Shown: positions 23,401-34,309 of the stretch, in pieces | Numbering within the stretch: the first letter of the stretch is position 1 | Layout of the letters: each line of letters opens with the position of its first letter | Source of the DNA: Erythroxylum novogranatense | Taxonomy: Eukaryota > Streptophyta > Magnoliopsida > Malpighiales > Erythroxylaceae | DNA length: 64,000 bases | Direction: 5' to 3' | Assembly: GCA_029891385.1 (NCBI GenBank) | Contig: CM057226.1 | Location: 93,628,977-93,692,976, forward strand | Translations under genes and position numbers: made by a program | The notes under the pieces: generated by a model | What the model was told of the DNA's origin: nothing | Database searches by the model: none | Seen by the model: the letters and a program-made list of their open reading frames with translations, nothing else

Positions 23401-24189
23401 TCTCAATCATGGTCATAGTGTTTTCAATAGAATATTTTATGAGGAGTTAGAAGATATAAAGAGTCATCACTTTTGTATTATGATGAGTAAGGCCTAAAAA
23501 TGATTGATTGTCAGATCGATTGAAGAGGTATTAGAAATTAAGTGATCAAGAAAGATAAATGAATTAGGTGGATTTCACGGAAAAGATATGGAATACAGGA
23601 CATTGACATAAGAGTTACATGAAATGAGACTAAGTGATGTGAATCATTAAGTGAAAATTGATTTGTGTTTGAAAGTATCACCTTGCTCAGGTGTGCTCAA
23701 GTTAGGAAAAAGAATCCGCTAAGCTACTATGAATTGGTTCGTATAAAAGTATTGTGAATTAATGCTATTGACAATAGGATTCAAAATATGGTATATGTGA
23801 GTATGCTAAGGAATTTTTGATGTGATGAGATTATGGTGTTATCGACACAGGAGTGGAAAAAGAGGAACTAGTTAAGGAAGTAAATGAACAAATAACAAAT
23901 TGAAGGACCGAGTGAATATACTGCATACTATCATTTGGAAGAAAGTTTTCGAGTGATGACGTTAAATGAGAAATGGAGGAGCATCCTACGCTCCAAGACA
24001 ATTTGATCAGAAATAATGGTGTTTGGATATGTTACGGATGGTTTTTAAGATAAAAAGTGAAAAACATTATGAATATATGTGGTGAGAAAGTTGAATATGA
24101 GAATGACTAGAATTATTGGGAAGACATGAGTAACGACATTGTATTACTTGATGTTTGCTTAAGTATGAATTTCGAGGACGAAATTCTTT

Positions 24190-24204
24190 TAAGAGGGAGA
24201 GAAA
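24190..24204 (+). promoter_or_regulatory. Polypurine tract of element B
   Basis: TAAGAGGGAGAGAAA lies directly before the 3' LTR start at 24205. It is equivalent to the tract of element C on the other strand and of element D at 45220-45234. Confidence 0.92.
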
Positions 24205-27200
24205 TGTTGGCCCCTGAATTTTTTTTATTTACTTAAGCATGTCTAAATTATTTGGAGGTATTGTTTAAATTATTTTGAAGTGTTAGTGGTTAAAGAAATG
24301 GAAATTAAATGATGGATTATGTTTAAATGAGAGTGAAGTATATTATTAGAAATTAAATGAATAAGGTGGTGTAAGGGCATTTTAGGAAGTTCAATTATGT
24401 TTGTAAAGTCTAAGGCCTTGAGGGAAGGCTAATTTGGTCCATTTAAGTTTTATTTAAAAACAAAAAAAGGAGGAAGATAAGGAGGAATCGTTTATGTTAG
24501 GGGAAAGGAGAAAAAGTTGTAAAGAAAGGAGTGTTTTAAGGAAACTACATCGTTTTTGGGTGTAGGGAGTTTAGGTTTTTAACTTAAGAAGCAAATATTT
24601 AGGTCATTTGGGGGAGACCTACGAAAATAACAAGAGGAAAGGAGTGAGGGAGTCTTCGTGGAGAAGAAGAAGAAGAAGAAGAAGAAGAGAGAAGAAGAAA
24701 GAAGTTAGTGCTTCAAATTTTCTTGTTCTAAAGAAGAGATGGAGAGATCCTTGAGAAGGAAAAGGGAAGAGAAGGTTTAAACTTCCATCAAAAGCCAAGA
24801 GGAGAGATAATTTCGTGGGTCTCTTCTCCAAGGTAAGAAATTGTGAATTCTTTTGGAATTATGGGTAGGTTTTAGTGAAAATAGCTTAAGTTAGGTATGG
24901 GTAAAGTTAGATGGGTTTAGTTTCATGTTTCCATCTCCTTAAAATGGCCAATTTTGAGATTTCATGCTTCCTATGGGATTTATTGTTTGATGAAGGTTAA
25001 GAGAATGAATAGAAGTGAAGGGAATGGCCATTATTCAAGCTCCTAGCTAAAGGAATTGAGGTGGGTAATGTTTTAATGATTGAGATTATAGGCTACTTGT
25101 TTGTTTTGAAATAAATGTTATCTAATGTTTTTAAATGGTTTATAAAGTTGTGTAAATGATTCTTTGTGATGGGTTGAATTAGTATGAGATGTTTTACATT
25201 TTGGGAAATAATTGTGAAATGATTTGTGAAGTGAAAAAAAAGTTGGATACTTGATTTTGGAAAAACGACAATTTGGGAAATTATGTGAAAGTAAATATTT
25301 GCAAGAGCCAATTGTGGCTAATGATTATGAATTGTGTGAATTATATGATATGCATGCTTGTTTGGGTTTGTGGTGGTCCCTCATGTGTGATAGGTGCACC
25401 TGTCAAAATTATAGCCTTCTCCCGGCTGCCCGCTAGTGACAATGGAGCTCCTCACGGACTCCTTCATGTGTTCACGGCTACACATGACTGCTTTGCGGAA
25501 ATGTGTAGTACGTCCTGTTTGGATCCACCCAAACCATCTTATATGTGATTATGTGGTATGCTTATCTATGTGGTTACTGTGAGTTATGTTGTTTGATAAA
25601 TGCTTTTGATTAATTGACTTATTGTTTTCTCCATGCTTATATGATCTTGATGTGTAATTGCTTGATGAAATGAGTTTTTCAAAAAGGGTTTTGATAAATT
25701 TATAAAGTTACGATCAATGTGATATTGGTTTTGAAAACAAGGAATTTTGATGAAATGAAAGTGTTTTTGACCAAAGTAAATAGGTTTTGATAAGTTTGAA
25801 AGATTTTTATAAATCTGAAAGTTATTTTGAGAATGAAAAATAAAGAACGTTTTTGGCTTATTTTCTTAATTATTAAGCTGTTACCCACTGAGCCATCGAG
25901 CTCACACCCCCCCTTTTCCCCTCCACAGGTAACGAGCAGGAATACGAGTTAAAGTATTGGGATTGAGGCATCACTTCAATGTTCTTAAGTTAGAAGTCAT
26001 TTTGTTTTGATATGAAGCATTAGGTTTCATTTGGAGATTTGTTTCATTATGTACTTCGACATTTGACATTTGGATTGTAATCGGGCTAAATGCCCTATAA
26101 AGCGTTGTAATGATTCAGATTTGTTATATAAGTACAAGAGTGTTGAGTTTTAATGTATTTTGTGCAATTCATATATGTTTTATCACAATGTGTCATTGTA
26201 TGGATTGAATTTGACAAGAAAAGGGAAAATGAACTACTTCATAGTTTGGATTTGATTAGAATGATAGGAGTGTGAATTGTTGCCTTGAATTGAGTATGGA
26301 GATACTCTTGTGATTGAGTTATGATATATGAGGTTGGATGTTAAGTTTTGTGCAGGTGGAGGTACTAGGAATGAAGATTGGTTAGTTAAAGTTTTAGGGG
26401 AGGTGCTGTCAAAATTGTTGTAAAATTTGACAAGAATTTCTCTTTAGTTTTAGGTCCTCTTAAGGTTTGAATTGGAACAAAGAGTCTTCATGAAGATTGT
26501 AGTAGAAGTTCAAATCTTTCTAAGGGTATATCATTTGTCTCATTTGGACTTGGGGTTCAAAAGTTATGAGGATTAGAACACATTCAGTCACTGTTCATTT
26601 AGCCATGTTACTGTTATATTGGTCTTAAATGAGCAGTGTTTTGGAGTGGCTTTTTACCCTACTTAATGATGAAATTAACATTTTCATCCTTCATGAATGT
26701 TGTAGAACATCTTGTTATCTTTCCATTGGGGTATAATATGTACTTTTTAGAATTTGGAGCAAGAAGTTATGACAATTGAAAGATAACAACTAAGGTCCAT
26801 TTTGGTTGTTCATGTAGCTTATTAGGTTATGATAACTTTGATGAAAAATGATTGAAATCCATGATTTGATGAATCAATGGAGCTAGATATTTTGAAGTTG
26901 ATGAATTAAACTTGAAGTTTAAGATGTTATGAAGTGTTTAGGTTTTGGAATGAGTAAATTTGGAAGGGTATAAATGGTTATGAAGTTAGGTTGAAGTTTG
27001 AGATGCATTGGATGAAGATTTGAAGTTTTGGAATTTGCGTGTTCGTTAAACGGACATGAATGTCCATTAAACAGACAGCTTCGGGTGTAGAAACACCCCT
27101 TCCCTTGCCCATGTCCGTTAAACGGACTTGCATGTCCGTTTAACGGACATTTGCGAGCCATTTGGTACCATTTCACCCGTACCTGTCCGTTAAACGGACA

Positions 27201-27878
27201 TGACGGTAAAGATGGTGCATTTTCAAATTTTTAGAGGCCGATTCTCGTTTTGGGGTCTTCATTAAAGTTGTAGATGTAGATGTGTGCTTTCTAATGGTGC
27301 AAAAACGAAAGACATCCAATTTATACATCAAAATTTATGGTGATCGCGCCAAAAGTGTTTCAAACTGATTTAGGATGTGAACATACTTGATTCTTTTGGG
27401 CATAATTCCCTCATCCGACCTCCAATTGAAGTGAGGCTTGAACCATTAGATTCCTAAGGCATATATCGTTCTCTCCACCAAATGTTGTGTCATTTTGAGT
27501 CAAATTGAAAAAGTTTACATTGAAACAATTGAGAGGTCGGTTTGGAGATCATATTTTGAGTATGAGCTCTTTTAAATTTTTAAAGCATAACTTGAGTTAT
27601 ACAACTCCATTTGAGGTGATTCTTATTGTAAAACGAACTTGATCTTTAGGGCTACAACTCATATGAATAAGTCAACCTTTGATTTTGGTGTTTACATAGT
27701 GTGCGCTCACCACGAATGTGGAGTTACAGCTAAGGACCCTACAAGGTAATAAGCACAGGGCTTCAGGACTCGGGAAATTGGGCTTTGGAGACGGGTCCAA
27801 TAAACGTGGAATTAAAGCAAGAGTGATAGTGTGAGGTTTTAAGCAGTTGGGGTCCGGTCTCCGGGTCGGGTTCCAACA
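24205..27878 (+). repeat. 3' LTR of element B
   Basis: It is collinear with the 5' LTR. The main differences are a shorter (GAA)n run, scattered substitutions and the loss of the sixth palindrome of the array (27040-27200). It ends GGGTCGGGTTCCAACA at 27878, followed by the duplicated GAAAT. Confidence 0.95.
27040..27200. repeat. Palindrome array in the element B 3' LTR, five units
   Basis: Palindromes start at 27040, 27061, 27112, 27133 and 27184, keeping the 72-bp period. The partner expected at 27205 is deleted, and the second unit carries extra substitutions. Confidence 0.93.
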
Positions 27879-29980
27879 GAAATGAAGGGGGGTGAGCTTA
27901 TAGCTCGAGGGTAACAGGTTTATAACGAAGAATAAGCAAAACCGTTGAAAAGTTCACTTGTCATATAAAAGTCATAATGAGTTCATAAAACGTTTTGTTC
28001 CCAAATTCTCAATCAAATTCGAAGTTTGAATTCAAAACTCATAGTTGAAAATTGTCATCTCATCAACACAGGATATCCATTTAACCATCAATACAAAACA
28101 CTCAATTTATGTACATACTTGACAATTCAAAGATGCAATGCACAAACAAATGGCTCGAGGGTTCCATGGAAACAGAAGGAAGAAACCGAAGTTTACACCC
28201 TGAACAGAATGAGTCCATTTTCGGAGCTCATATGTCACAAGCAGGTAGCCTGGAGAAGGCTCTTGTCGAAGTGCACGTGATGAACATAATGGTTCCACTC
28301 TCGCCCAATCAGAAGCACATAATCATGCTCAAATTATTTTGAAATGCTTTCATGCTTTTCATGCTCTTTTCTTTCTTTTCCGAATATACAAAATGCCATG
28401 AATTTTCCAAGGCATAACATAAAATGTTTCAATGCATTCCCAACTTTATTTTGAAATTCATCAACAATGTTCATATATCGAAATATGTAGAAATTTTGCA
28501 AATCATTCAAAAGAAACAAAAACAATATTTACGAAGTAGTTGAAATCATTCTGGATTTGGGAGAAAACTTTATTGGCTCATTTCTAAATTATAAACATGA
28601 AACCCACCTGGATTCCTTGCTTGGATACATGCTTAAAAGATGCCTCTCCTCTAGATCCTGTTGCCTTCGTTGATTCCCTTTATCAAAAACAAAATTCCTA
28701 TTCAAGAGGAATACAAATTAAGGACCAATATATTGCATATTCACTAATATAAATTCTAAAAACTCAAACTCTTTCAAAAGTCCAAACATTTGGGTCAATT
28801 TTCCATTATCACTATGATCAAGTAAATGACAAAATCTGGTAATATTCTCTTCTAGAAAATTTTCCCCATTGTACTAAGTTTCTAGTGACTCCCAAATCAT
28901 TCAATTTATTTCAGAATTCCAAAAGTTATACTCTAAACATATTGGAACAATCCTTATGTTGAAACAAGAATCTATACTCAACTTCCATTCAACATTTAAG
29001 ATCTTTATAAACTGAATTAAAACTTTCTTTCTTCATAACACTTGCTTTGTCTCTATTTTATAACGAATCAAAAATCACTTCATTTGGATATCTACATCAA
29101 TAGTTATGTCTAAAAGACCAAAACATGTCTGTGTAGAAAAACAGGAGCTCGCCACGGCAAAATCAGAAGCTCGCAGCGGCGAACACAGAAGCTCGTCGCG
29201 GCGTAAAATGCTGGAGCTTGCTGTGGCGAGGGCGTTCGCACAAGTCGTGGTGTGCGCGCATGCACTCGCCTCGTCGTGGGAGCTCTGTGGTGCACGCGAC
29301 GTGGGCGCTGTCTGATGCTGACGTGGATGCTGCGTCTTGACGACGTCGAGATCGAAACCTTCAACACTGTTTTTTACATTTTTCATCTTTAAACTTCTCA
29401 TCTTTCACAAATAATTCATTTTAACCCTAAATCATCATTCCTGCTTCATTCTAAACTCATTCCAACCCAAAAATCATTCACAAACACAATAAAATCATTA
29501 AACCTAAGACACCATTCAACCATAACATCCTACACACATTCAACCCCATTTTTCTCTTTTAATGATCACTAAACATGATTCATTCAACAAATCAAGAAGG
29601 GCTGAGTCTTGCACTTACTTGTTTAGCTCCAAGATTCGTCAAATTCTTCAAGATTTCCAAAACTCTAATTTTCCTCTTCTTCTCCTCTCTTCCACGGTTC
29701 TCTTCTTCCATTTCCAAACAAAACAACTCTTTCTTCTTCTTTTTATACCCTTAATAATTGTGCAATGTCCATTTTGCCTTTTCATTTAAGCCTTAAGTCT
29801 TATAACCTTAAGCGACTTGCCTAAAATGCCCTTATGCATTCTTACAACTTTTAATACAACCAAACCATATAATAAATTCTACTAACATTTACATGACAAG
29901 TAGATCCAAAACTTATCCATCAAACATCATAATTCATTTAGATCATGCTCAATTTAACAAGAAAAATTCAGAGGCCAACG
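27879..29980 (-). repeat. 5' LTR of element C, second part (LTR 5' end)
   Basis: It resumes the LTR broken at 16697, beginning with the GAAAT duplicate, and matches 10742-12661. On the minus strand it begins at 29980 with a mutated CGTTGGCC start (the 3' LTR has TGTTGGCC). It contains about 200 bp of GC-rich array (29145-29352) that is nearly absent from the 3' LTR. The flank GGAAG at 29981-29985 is the element C target duplication. Confidence 0.93.
29145..29352. repeat. GC-rich degenerate array (GAAGCTCGCnGCGGCG words) in the element C 5' LTR
   Basis: Words such as AGCTCGCCACGG, AGCTCGCAGCGG and AGCTCGTCGCGG repeat at about 30-bp intervals, then grade into CGTGGTGTGCGC- and GACGTGG-type sequence. 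The region is GC-rich in an AT-rich LTR. The matching place in the 3' LTR (12000-12056) keeps only one word. Ala/Arg-rich frames on both strands here are composition effects. Confidence 0.8.
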
Positions 29981-29985
29981 GGAAG

Positions 29986-30700
29986 ACTTTCTGAGGGTCT
30001 TCAACGACAACTACATGCCTAAGATCTATCAGGAGATGAAGATGCAGGAGTTCTTGTAATTGAAACAAGGCAGGATGTTAATGGCAAAGTATGAGGTTAA
30101 ATTCAATGAATTGATGGGTTATGCTATTGCTCTGATCCCTACAGAAGAAAACAAGTGCAAAAGATTTGACAATGGACTTAATATGGAGATTAGGACAAGG
30201 TTGACAAGGTCAAATATGGGTATTTTCATTGAGTTGGGAGCTGCTTCAATTAGAATCAAACAACTAATAAGGGAGAAACAAGTTGAGACTGGGCAAGGGT
30301 CTAGAGAAAGGAGATCTAGTGAGAGTTAGGGCAGTTCTGATAGGAGCTTCAATAAGCATTAGAACAGAGCATTCGGATCATCAGGTGGATCTAAGTAGTC
30401 AGGAACTGGGCAGAGGGGTAGATTTTCACAGACTGGCAGTGGAAGGGGTACAACTCTGAATCAGTTTCCAGTTTGTGAGTACTGTGAGAAGAGGCATGGT
30501 GGTGAGTGTTGGAGATTGACTGGAGCTTGCCTTAAATGCAACTCCATGGACCACTAGATTAGGGATTGTCCTGCTATTTTAGGGGCTCAGTCTACCAGTG
30601 GTCAATCTAGGAGCAATGCTACAGTCCAGCAGAGCAGAGGTGGTGGGTCTGGACAGAGAGGCAGAGGTAAAGTCAGAGGAAGGCTAGGAGTTCTTCCATG
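29986..30700 (+). pseudogene. gag: gag of element 2, C-terminal part with zinc knuckle
   Basis: It continues the gag frame immediately after the element C target duplication: DFLRVFNDNYMPKIY, then KYEVKFNELMGYA, LNMEIRTRL and AASIRIKQL align with element 1 Gag residues about 104-196. A Gly/Ser/Arg-rich stretch follows, then a CEYC...HGGEC module and a CLKC-x4-H-x4-C knuckle. Stops interrupt the frame: a TAA near 30058, and in-frame TAG codons near 30328, 30360, 30395 and inside the knuckle at 30555, several replacing Gln. The nucleic-acid-binding knuckle is recognisable, but no full protein can be made. Confidence 0.87.
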
Positions 30701-30887
30701 AGGACTGAGGAGTGGAGCAACCGACCACAATCCCAAGCTAAGGTCTATGCCATGACTAGCCAGGAGGCCCAAGACTCACCAGATGTGGTAGTAGGTGTGC
30801 TTCTTGTTTATGACTTTAAAACTTTTGCACTGTTAGATCCAGGATCCACGCACTCTTTTATCACATGGCATTTGACATGTAGGTTAC
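30698..30887 (+). pseudogene. Start of the aspartic protease of element 2, interrupted by solo LTR 1
   Basis: The frame shows QSQAKVYAMTSQEAQDSPD and then ALLDPGSTHSFIT, the retropepsin-like active-site box in the DPGSTHSF variant also present in element 1. It runs into solo LTR 1 after the TSD GTTAC (30883-30887) and continues at 33857. The active-site Asp is intact, so the insertion rather than point mutation is what breaks this domain here. Confidence 0.88.
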
Positions 30888-33851
30888 TGTTAGCCCCTGA
30901 AATTTTTTTTGTTATTAAGCATGATTAAAGGAAATTAAAGCTTTAATAGATAAAAATTAAGTTGACATTTATTAGGTATAGTTGCCTTAATTAATTAGGT
31001 AGCGTGAATTAAAAAGGGAATTAAATGAGTTAGGTGTTAAGAATTAATGTGAGTTAATGAAATTAAATGAGATAGTTGGGTTTTAATGAGGTAGGAAAGA
31101 AGAGAATAAGAATAAGATGGGCTTGAGAAATTAATGGGATTAAATGAAGAAGTAGGCTTGAGTAGTTAAAGAGGTAGTAGGGAAGTAAAAGAATAAGAAG
31201 GAAAATGGGCTTAGGGGCCTTTGGGCTTAAGTGGAATGGAAGAAGTATAAAAGGAGGATTTTAAGTGAGGTTGTAGGAGGAAAGAAGAAAAAAAAACGAA
31301 AATTGAGAGGGAAAGAGTAGGAGTTTCGGTGGTGAGGAGAAAAGAAGGAGAAAAGAAGAAAGCCATGCCTAGGGTTTGATTTTCCAAGAGATTCAAGGGG
31401 TTTTTGAAGAAAGTTTGAGAAGAAAAGTGAAGAGGAAGGCTAAAGCTTCACTTTGAACCAAGAAATCACTTGGTTAAGTAGAGATTCAAGGTAAGCCATG
31501 GGTTTAAAGTTGAGTTTTTCCTTGGGTTATTGGTTAGAAAGACTAAGAATGGAATGGGTTCAGTGATTCTAGGGTTAATTTCATGATTAAAGTTTATGAG
31601 ATTTCTCAATTTTGAAACCCTAAGTAATATGAGGTTACTTTCTTGTTATGATTGAAGAAGGGCAAGAAAGAGGAGAAAAACAATAAGAGGAAGAACTTCC
31701 TAAGGCAAGTTTACGCAAGGATAAAAGGTGGGTTTCATATTTATCTTTATGTATATAAGCTATAAATGTAAATTAATGCATGACATTAATGAGTTTTGAT
31801 TACTTGATGATTGTATTAAATACATGTTAATGATTTGATGATGGTTGAGCTAGTATTGAATGAAATAGCCCAAATGAGTATGAAATTATGATGCTTATAG
31901 ATGTACATTGTATGATGGCGAATGAAGTTGTTTTGGAGAAACTTGTTAAATGAATATGATGAAAAGCATGAATGATGTATGACAAAGATGATTTCTAAAG
32001 GAATGGAAAACTGGAAAAGAACAGTCCAATTTTCTTGTATGATGCATGATTGTTGTGTTATGTGGGTAAGGTATAGTCCCAAGAACCGTCACGTGCACGT
32101 CGACCATGAAAGCCTTCGGCCTGCCGATTGTGGCATAGGATGATCCATTATTTTGGACTCCTCAAGATTTGCCCATATAACCTCATTAAATGAGACTATA
32201 TGGTTGCAAAGAATATGGACTTACCGAGCCATTTGATGTGTTTCATATGTGATAACATGAAAGTGCAAGAATTATGAATGATTGAATTGTGAGAAATTAT
32301 GTTTATGTATTGATGAAAATTGCATGATGTATCTATCATGACTTCATTGAAAGATTGCTAAAAGTATGAATAATTAAATGGACATGCTTGTTATATAAAT
32401 ATAAATGTGTTACCCACGAAGCGAAAGCTCACCCCCCTCAAATTCTCCAGGAAATGAGCAGGATCCCGAGGAGCAAGCTTAAAGGCATTTACTCCAAGAT
32501 TTTCTTTTGGTCTTGTATTTGAAATGATCTTTCTAGAAATCAATGCTTTAGGTTGCATTTTGAGAAAACAGATGTATTTTGGCTAGATGTATTTTGATTG
32601 AAATGTAATAGGCTTGAAATGCATACTAAAGCATTGTAAAACATTTGTTTTGATGTGAATGAAATGCATGAATGACGTTTTATCATGGTTTCTCAAGACA
32701 GATTAATAACATGTCAAGTGTGGCTTTTAAAGTTGTGTCGAATGGCTTTAAACTCCATATGGGTAGAAATACATGTTTAGTTCAAGTAAAGATGTGTATA
32801 GAGTTGTGATTGATGAATCTTATGTAGAAGTAAGAATGTTTTGAATGATGGTTAATGAGCTTTGCATGAGTAAATGTATAGGATCATTGAAGTTGAACTT
32901 GAGTCTTTTTGTAAGTCAAACTAGGTTTTTGACATGAGAGGAGGTGTGAAATTATTGAATGAAGGAGTTTGGCATAGAAATGGGTAGGTCTAGAAAGGAT
33001 TGGAGTGTTCATGGTGTTTGGGATAAGTCAAGAGAGAGTTAAGAGGGTTAGAATCGAGTCAGAATAGACAGAACTCGAGTTATTGGTTCACATAAGTCAA
33101 GTTATTGGTCCGATAAGTCGACTTGTGAAGCATAACTCGAGTTATTTGTCTCGATAAGTCGACTTGTTAGTGATAAGTCGACTTATTTGTCTCGACAAGT
33201 CGAGTTGTCAGCAATAACTCGAGTTATGAGTGATCATCCAGCATAAGTCGAGTTGGTAGTCAAGTGTTTTGGGCATAGTTAGAGATCGAATCTCGTTTTG
33301 TAGTCTTCATAAGCGTTGTAGATCTTGATGTCTACTTTCAAATGATGAAAGAACGAACACAATCCGACCTTCAGAGTAAAAGTTATGAGAATTGTTCCAA
33401 AAGAGTTTCATTTGGGTTTTAGAAGTGAGCATGGTCTGCTCTTTTGGGAATAATTCCCTCATCTGGCCTTCAATTGAGGTGAGGTTTGAACCATTGGATT
33501 TATAGGACATGTACCATTCTTGCTACAAAAATTAGTATAAATTGGAGTGAAATTGAGGAAGTTTGCATTAAAGCAAGTGAGAGGTCAGTTAAGAGAGCAG
33601 GTTTCGGATATGAACTCCTTTAGATTTATGGAGTGTATCTTGAGTTATATAACTCCGATCAAGGTGATTCTTGCCTCTATACGAGCGTGAGGCTTCAAGC
33701 TATATTTGATATGAACAAGTCAATATGTATTTGTGATGTTTAAGTAGTGTGCACTCGTCTCGAAGGTGGAGTTACAGTTAAGAATTCTGCAAGGTTATAA
33801 GCATAAGGTTTCAGGACTACGAAAGTTGGGCTCCGGGAGCGGGGTCTGACA
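30888..33851 (+). mobile_element. Solo LTR 1 (Gypsy, relative of the B/C/D LTR group)
   Basis: A single 2964-bp LTR starts TGTTAGCCCCTGAAATTTTT and ends GGGGTCTGACA, flanked by GTTAC at 30883-30887 and 33852-33856. There is no internal domain, PBS or PPT, so it is the product of recombination between the two LTRs of an element. Blocks shared with the B and D LTRs include the start, the GTTACCCAC...GCTCACCCCCC region (32409-32470) and the 3' block ATAATTCCCTCAT (33452). The orientation is inferred from these matches. Confidence 0.95.
33072..33254. repeat. Array of ATAAGTCGACTTAT / ATAACTCGAGTTAT palindromes in solo LTR 1
   Basis: About nine units of 10-14 bp, alternating between a GTCGAC core and a CTCGAG core or hybrids of the two, are spread over 183 bp with spacers of 5-12 bp. 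Clear full palindromes lie at 33132-33145, 33173-33186 and 33214-33227. Confidence 0.92.
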
Positions 33852-33856
33852 GTTAC

Positions 33857-34309
33857 ATTGTGATAGGGAGTTACTATAGTATGGATTGGAGGTGAGTACG
33901 CTAATAAACAGTACTACAGTTATAGGAGAGGTTTGTAAGGGATGTTTGATTAGGATTGATCAAACAATTTTGGAGGCAAACCTTATTATATTATAGTTGA
34001 GGGAGATATATGTGATTCTAGGCATAGATTGGCTCACTGCCCATAGGCCCATCATGAATTGCTACACCAAAGAGGTAGTATTAGAATCTCCTGGTCAGTC
34101 AAGGGAAATATTCAGAGGAGTTACTTAGGTAGTGCCAGGTAGAATGATATCATTCATGAGTGCATTGAGATTGATGCAAGGTAGATATGAGGCTTTTCAG
34201 GCCCACATCATTAATACTAGAGTTTAGCAGAGTGTACAGGACACTCCAGTAGTAAGGGAGTTACGAAATGTGTTTACCGAAGAGTTACCTAGTTTGCCAC
34301 CAGATCGGG
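33857..34309 (+). pseudogene. Protease remainder and protease-RT linker of element 2
   Basis: After the GTTAC duplicate the frame resumes with IGEVCKGCLIRID and ILGIDWLTAHRPIMNCYTKE, then VVLESPGQSREIFRGVT and the TEELPSLPPDR motif that precedes the RT in element 1. In-frame TAGs replace codons near 33996, 34128 and 34228. The stretch ends at the TSD TCGGG (34305-34309) of solo LTR 2, and the next pol codons are found at 35795. Confidence 0.85.

Larger units (their letters stand above)
20397..24204 (+). pseudogene. Interior of element B: PBS and decayed Gypsy-derived sequence
   Basis: PBS TGGTATCAGAGC at 20401-20412 is followed by 3.8 kb with stops in all frames. Faint pol traces are visible toward the 3' end: VYVSMLRNF (near 23790; intact relatives read HVSMLRRY), and at 24170-24192 a GAATTTCGAGGACGAAATTC block equal to the tail of the pol frame. 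The same sequence in the same order makes up the interiors of C and D. Frames such as 22736-23065 on the minus strand have no recognisable domain. It is best read as a degenerate, mobilised deletion derivative. Confidence 0.72.
16698..27878 (+). mobile_element. Element B: youngest nested LTR retrotransposon, non-autonomous, complete with TSD
   Basis: The 11.2-kb element has 5' LTR 16698-20396, PBS 20401-20412, a 3.8-kb decayed interior, PPT 24190-24204 and 3' LTR 24205-27878, flanked by the duplication GAAAT. The LTRs are nearly identical over long stretches, with only a few differences in the first 250 bp, fitting its place as the innermost insertion. The LTRs make up two thirds of the element. 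The interior carries no gag or pol frame, only traces of a pol C-terminus, so it would need enzymes from another element. Confidence 0.95.
10052..29980 (-). mobile_element. Element C: non-autonomous Gypsy-like LTR retrotransposon nested in element 2 gag
   Basis: On the minus strand: 5' LTR (29980 down to 27879, then 16697 down to 16092, split by element B), degenerate PBS, decayed interior (16091-12662), PPT and 3' LTR (12661-10052). The target duplication GGAAG is present at 10047-10051 and 29981-29985, and joining the flanks restores the gag reading frame, which proves the boundaries. Without element B the length is about 8.7 kb. The interior has no open frame longer than about 80 codons but shares blocks with the interiors of B and D in the same order. 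It is probably a deletion derivative moved by an autonomous relative. Confidence 0.93.

Noticed and set aside
29075..29401. Ala/Arg/Ser-rich frames on both strands
   Set aside because: They coincide with the GC-rich array of the element C LTR; all frames there are open through composition.
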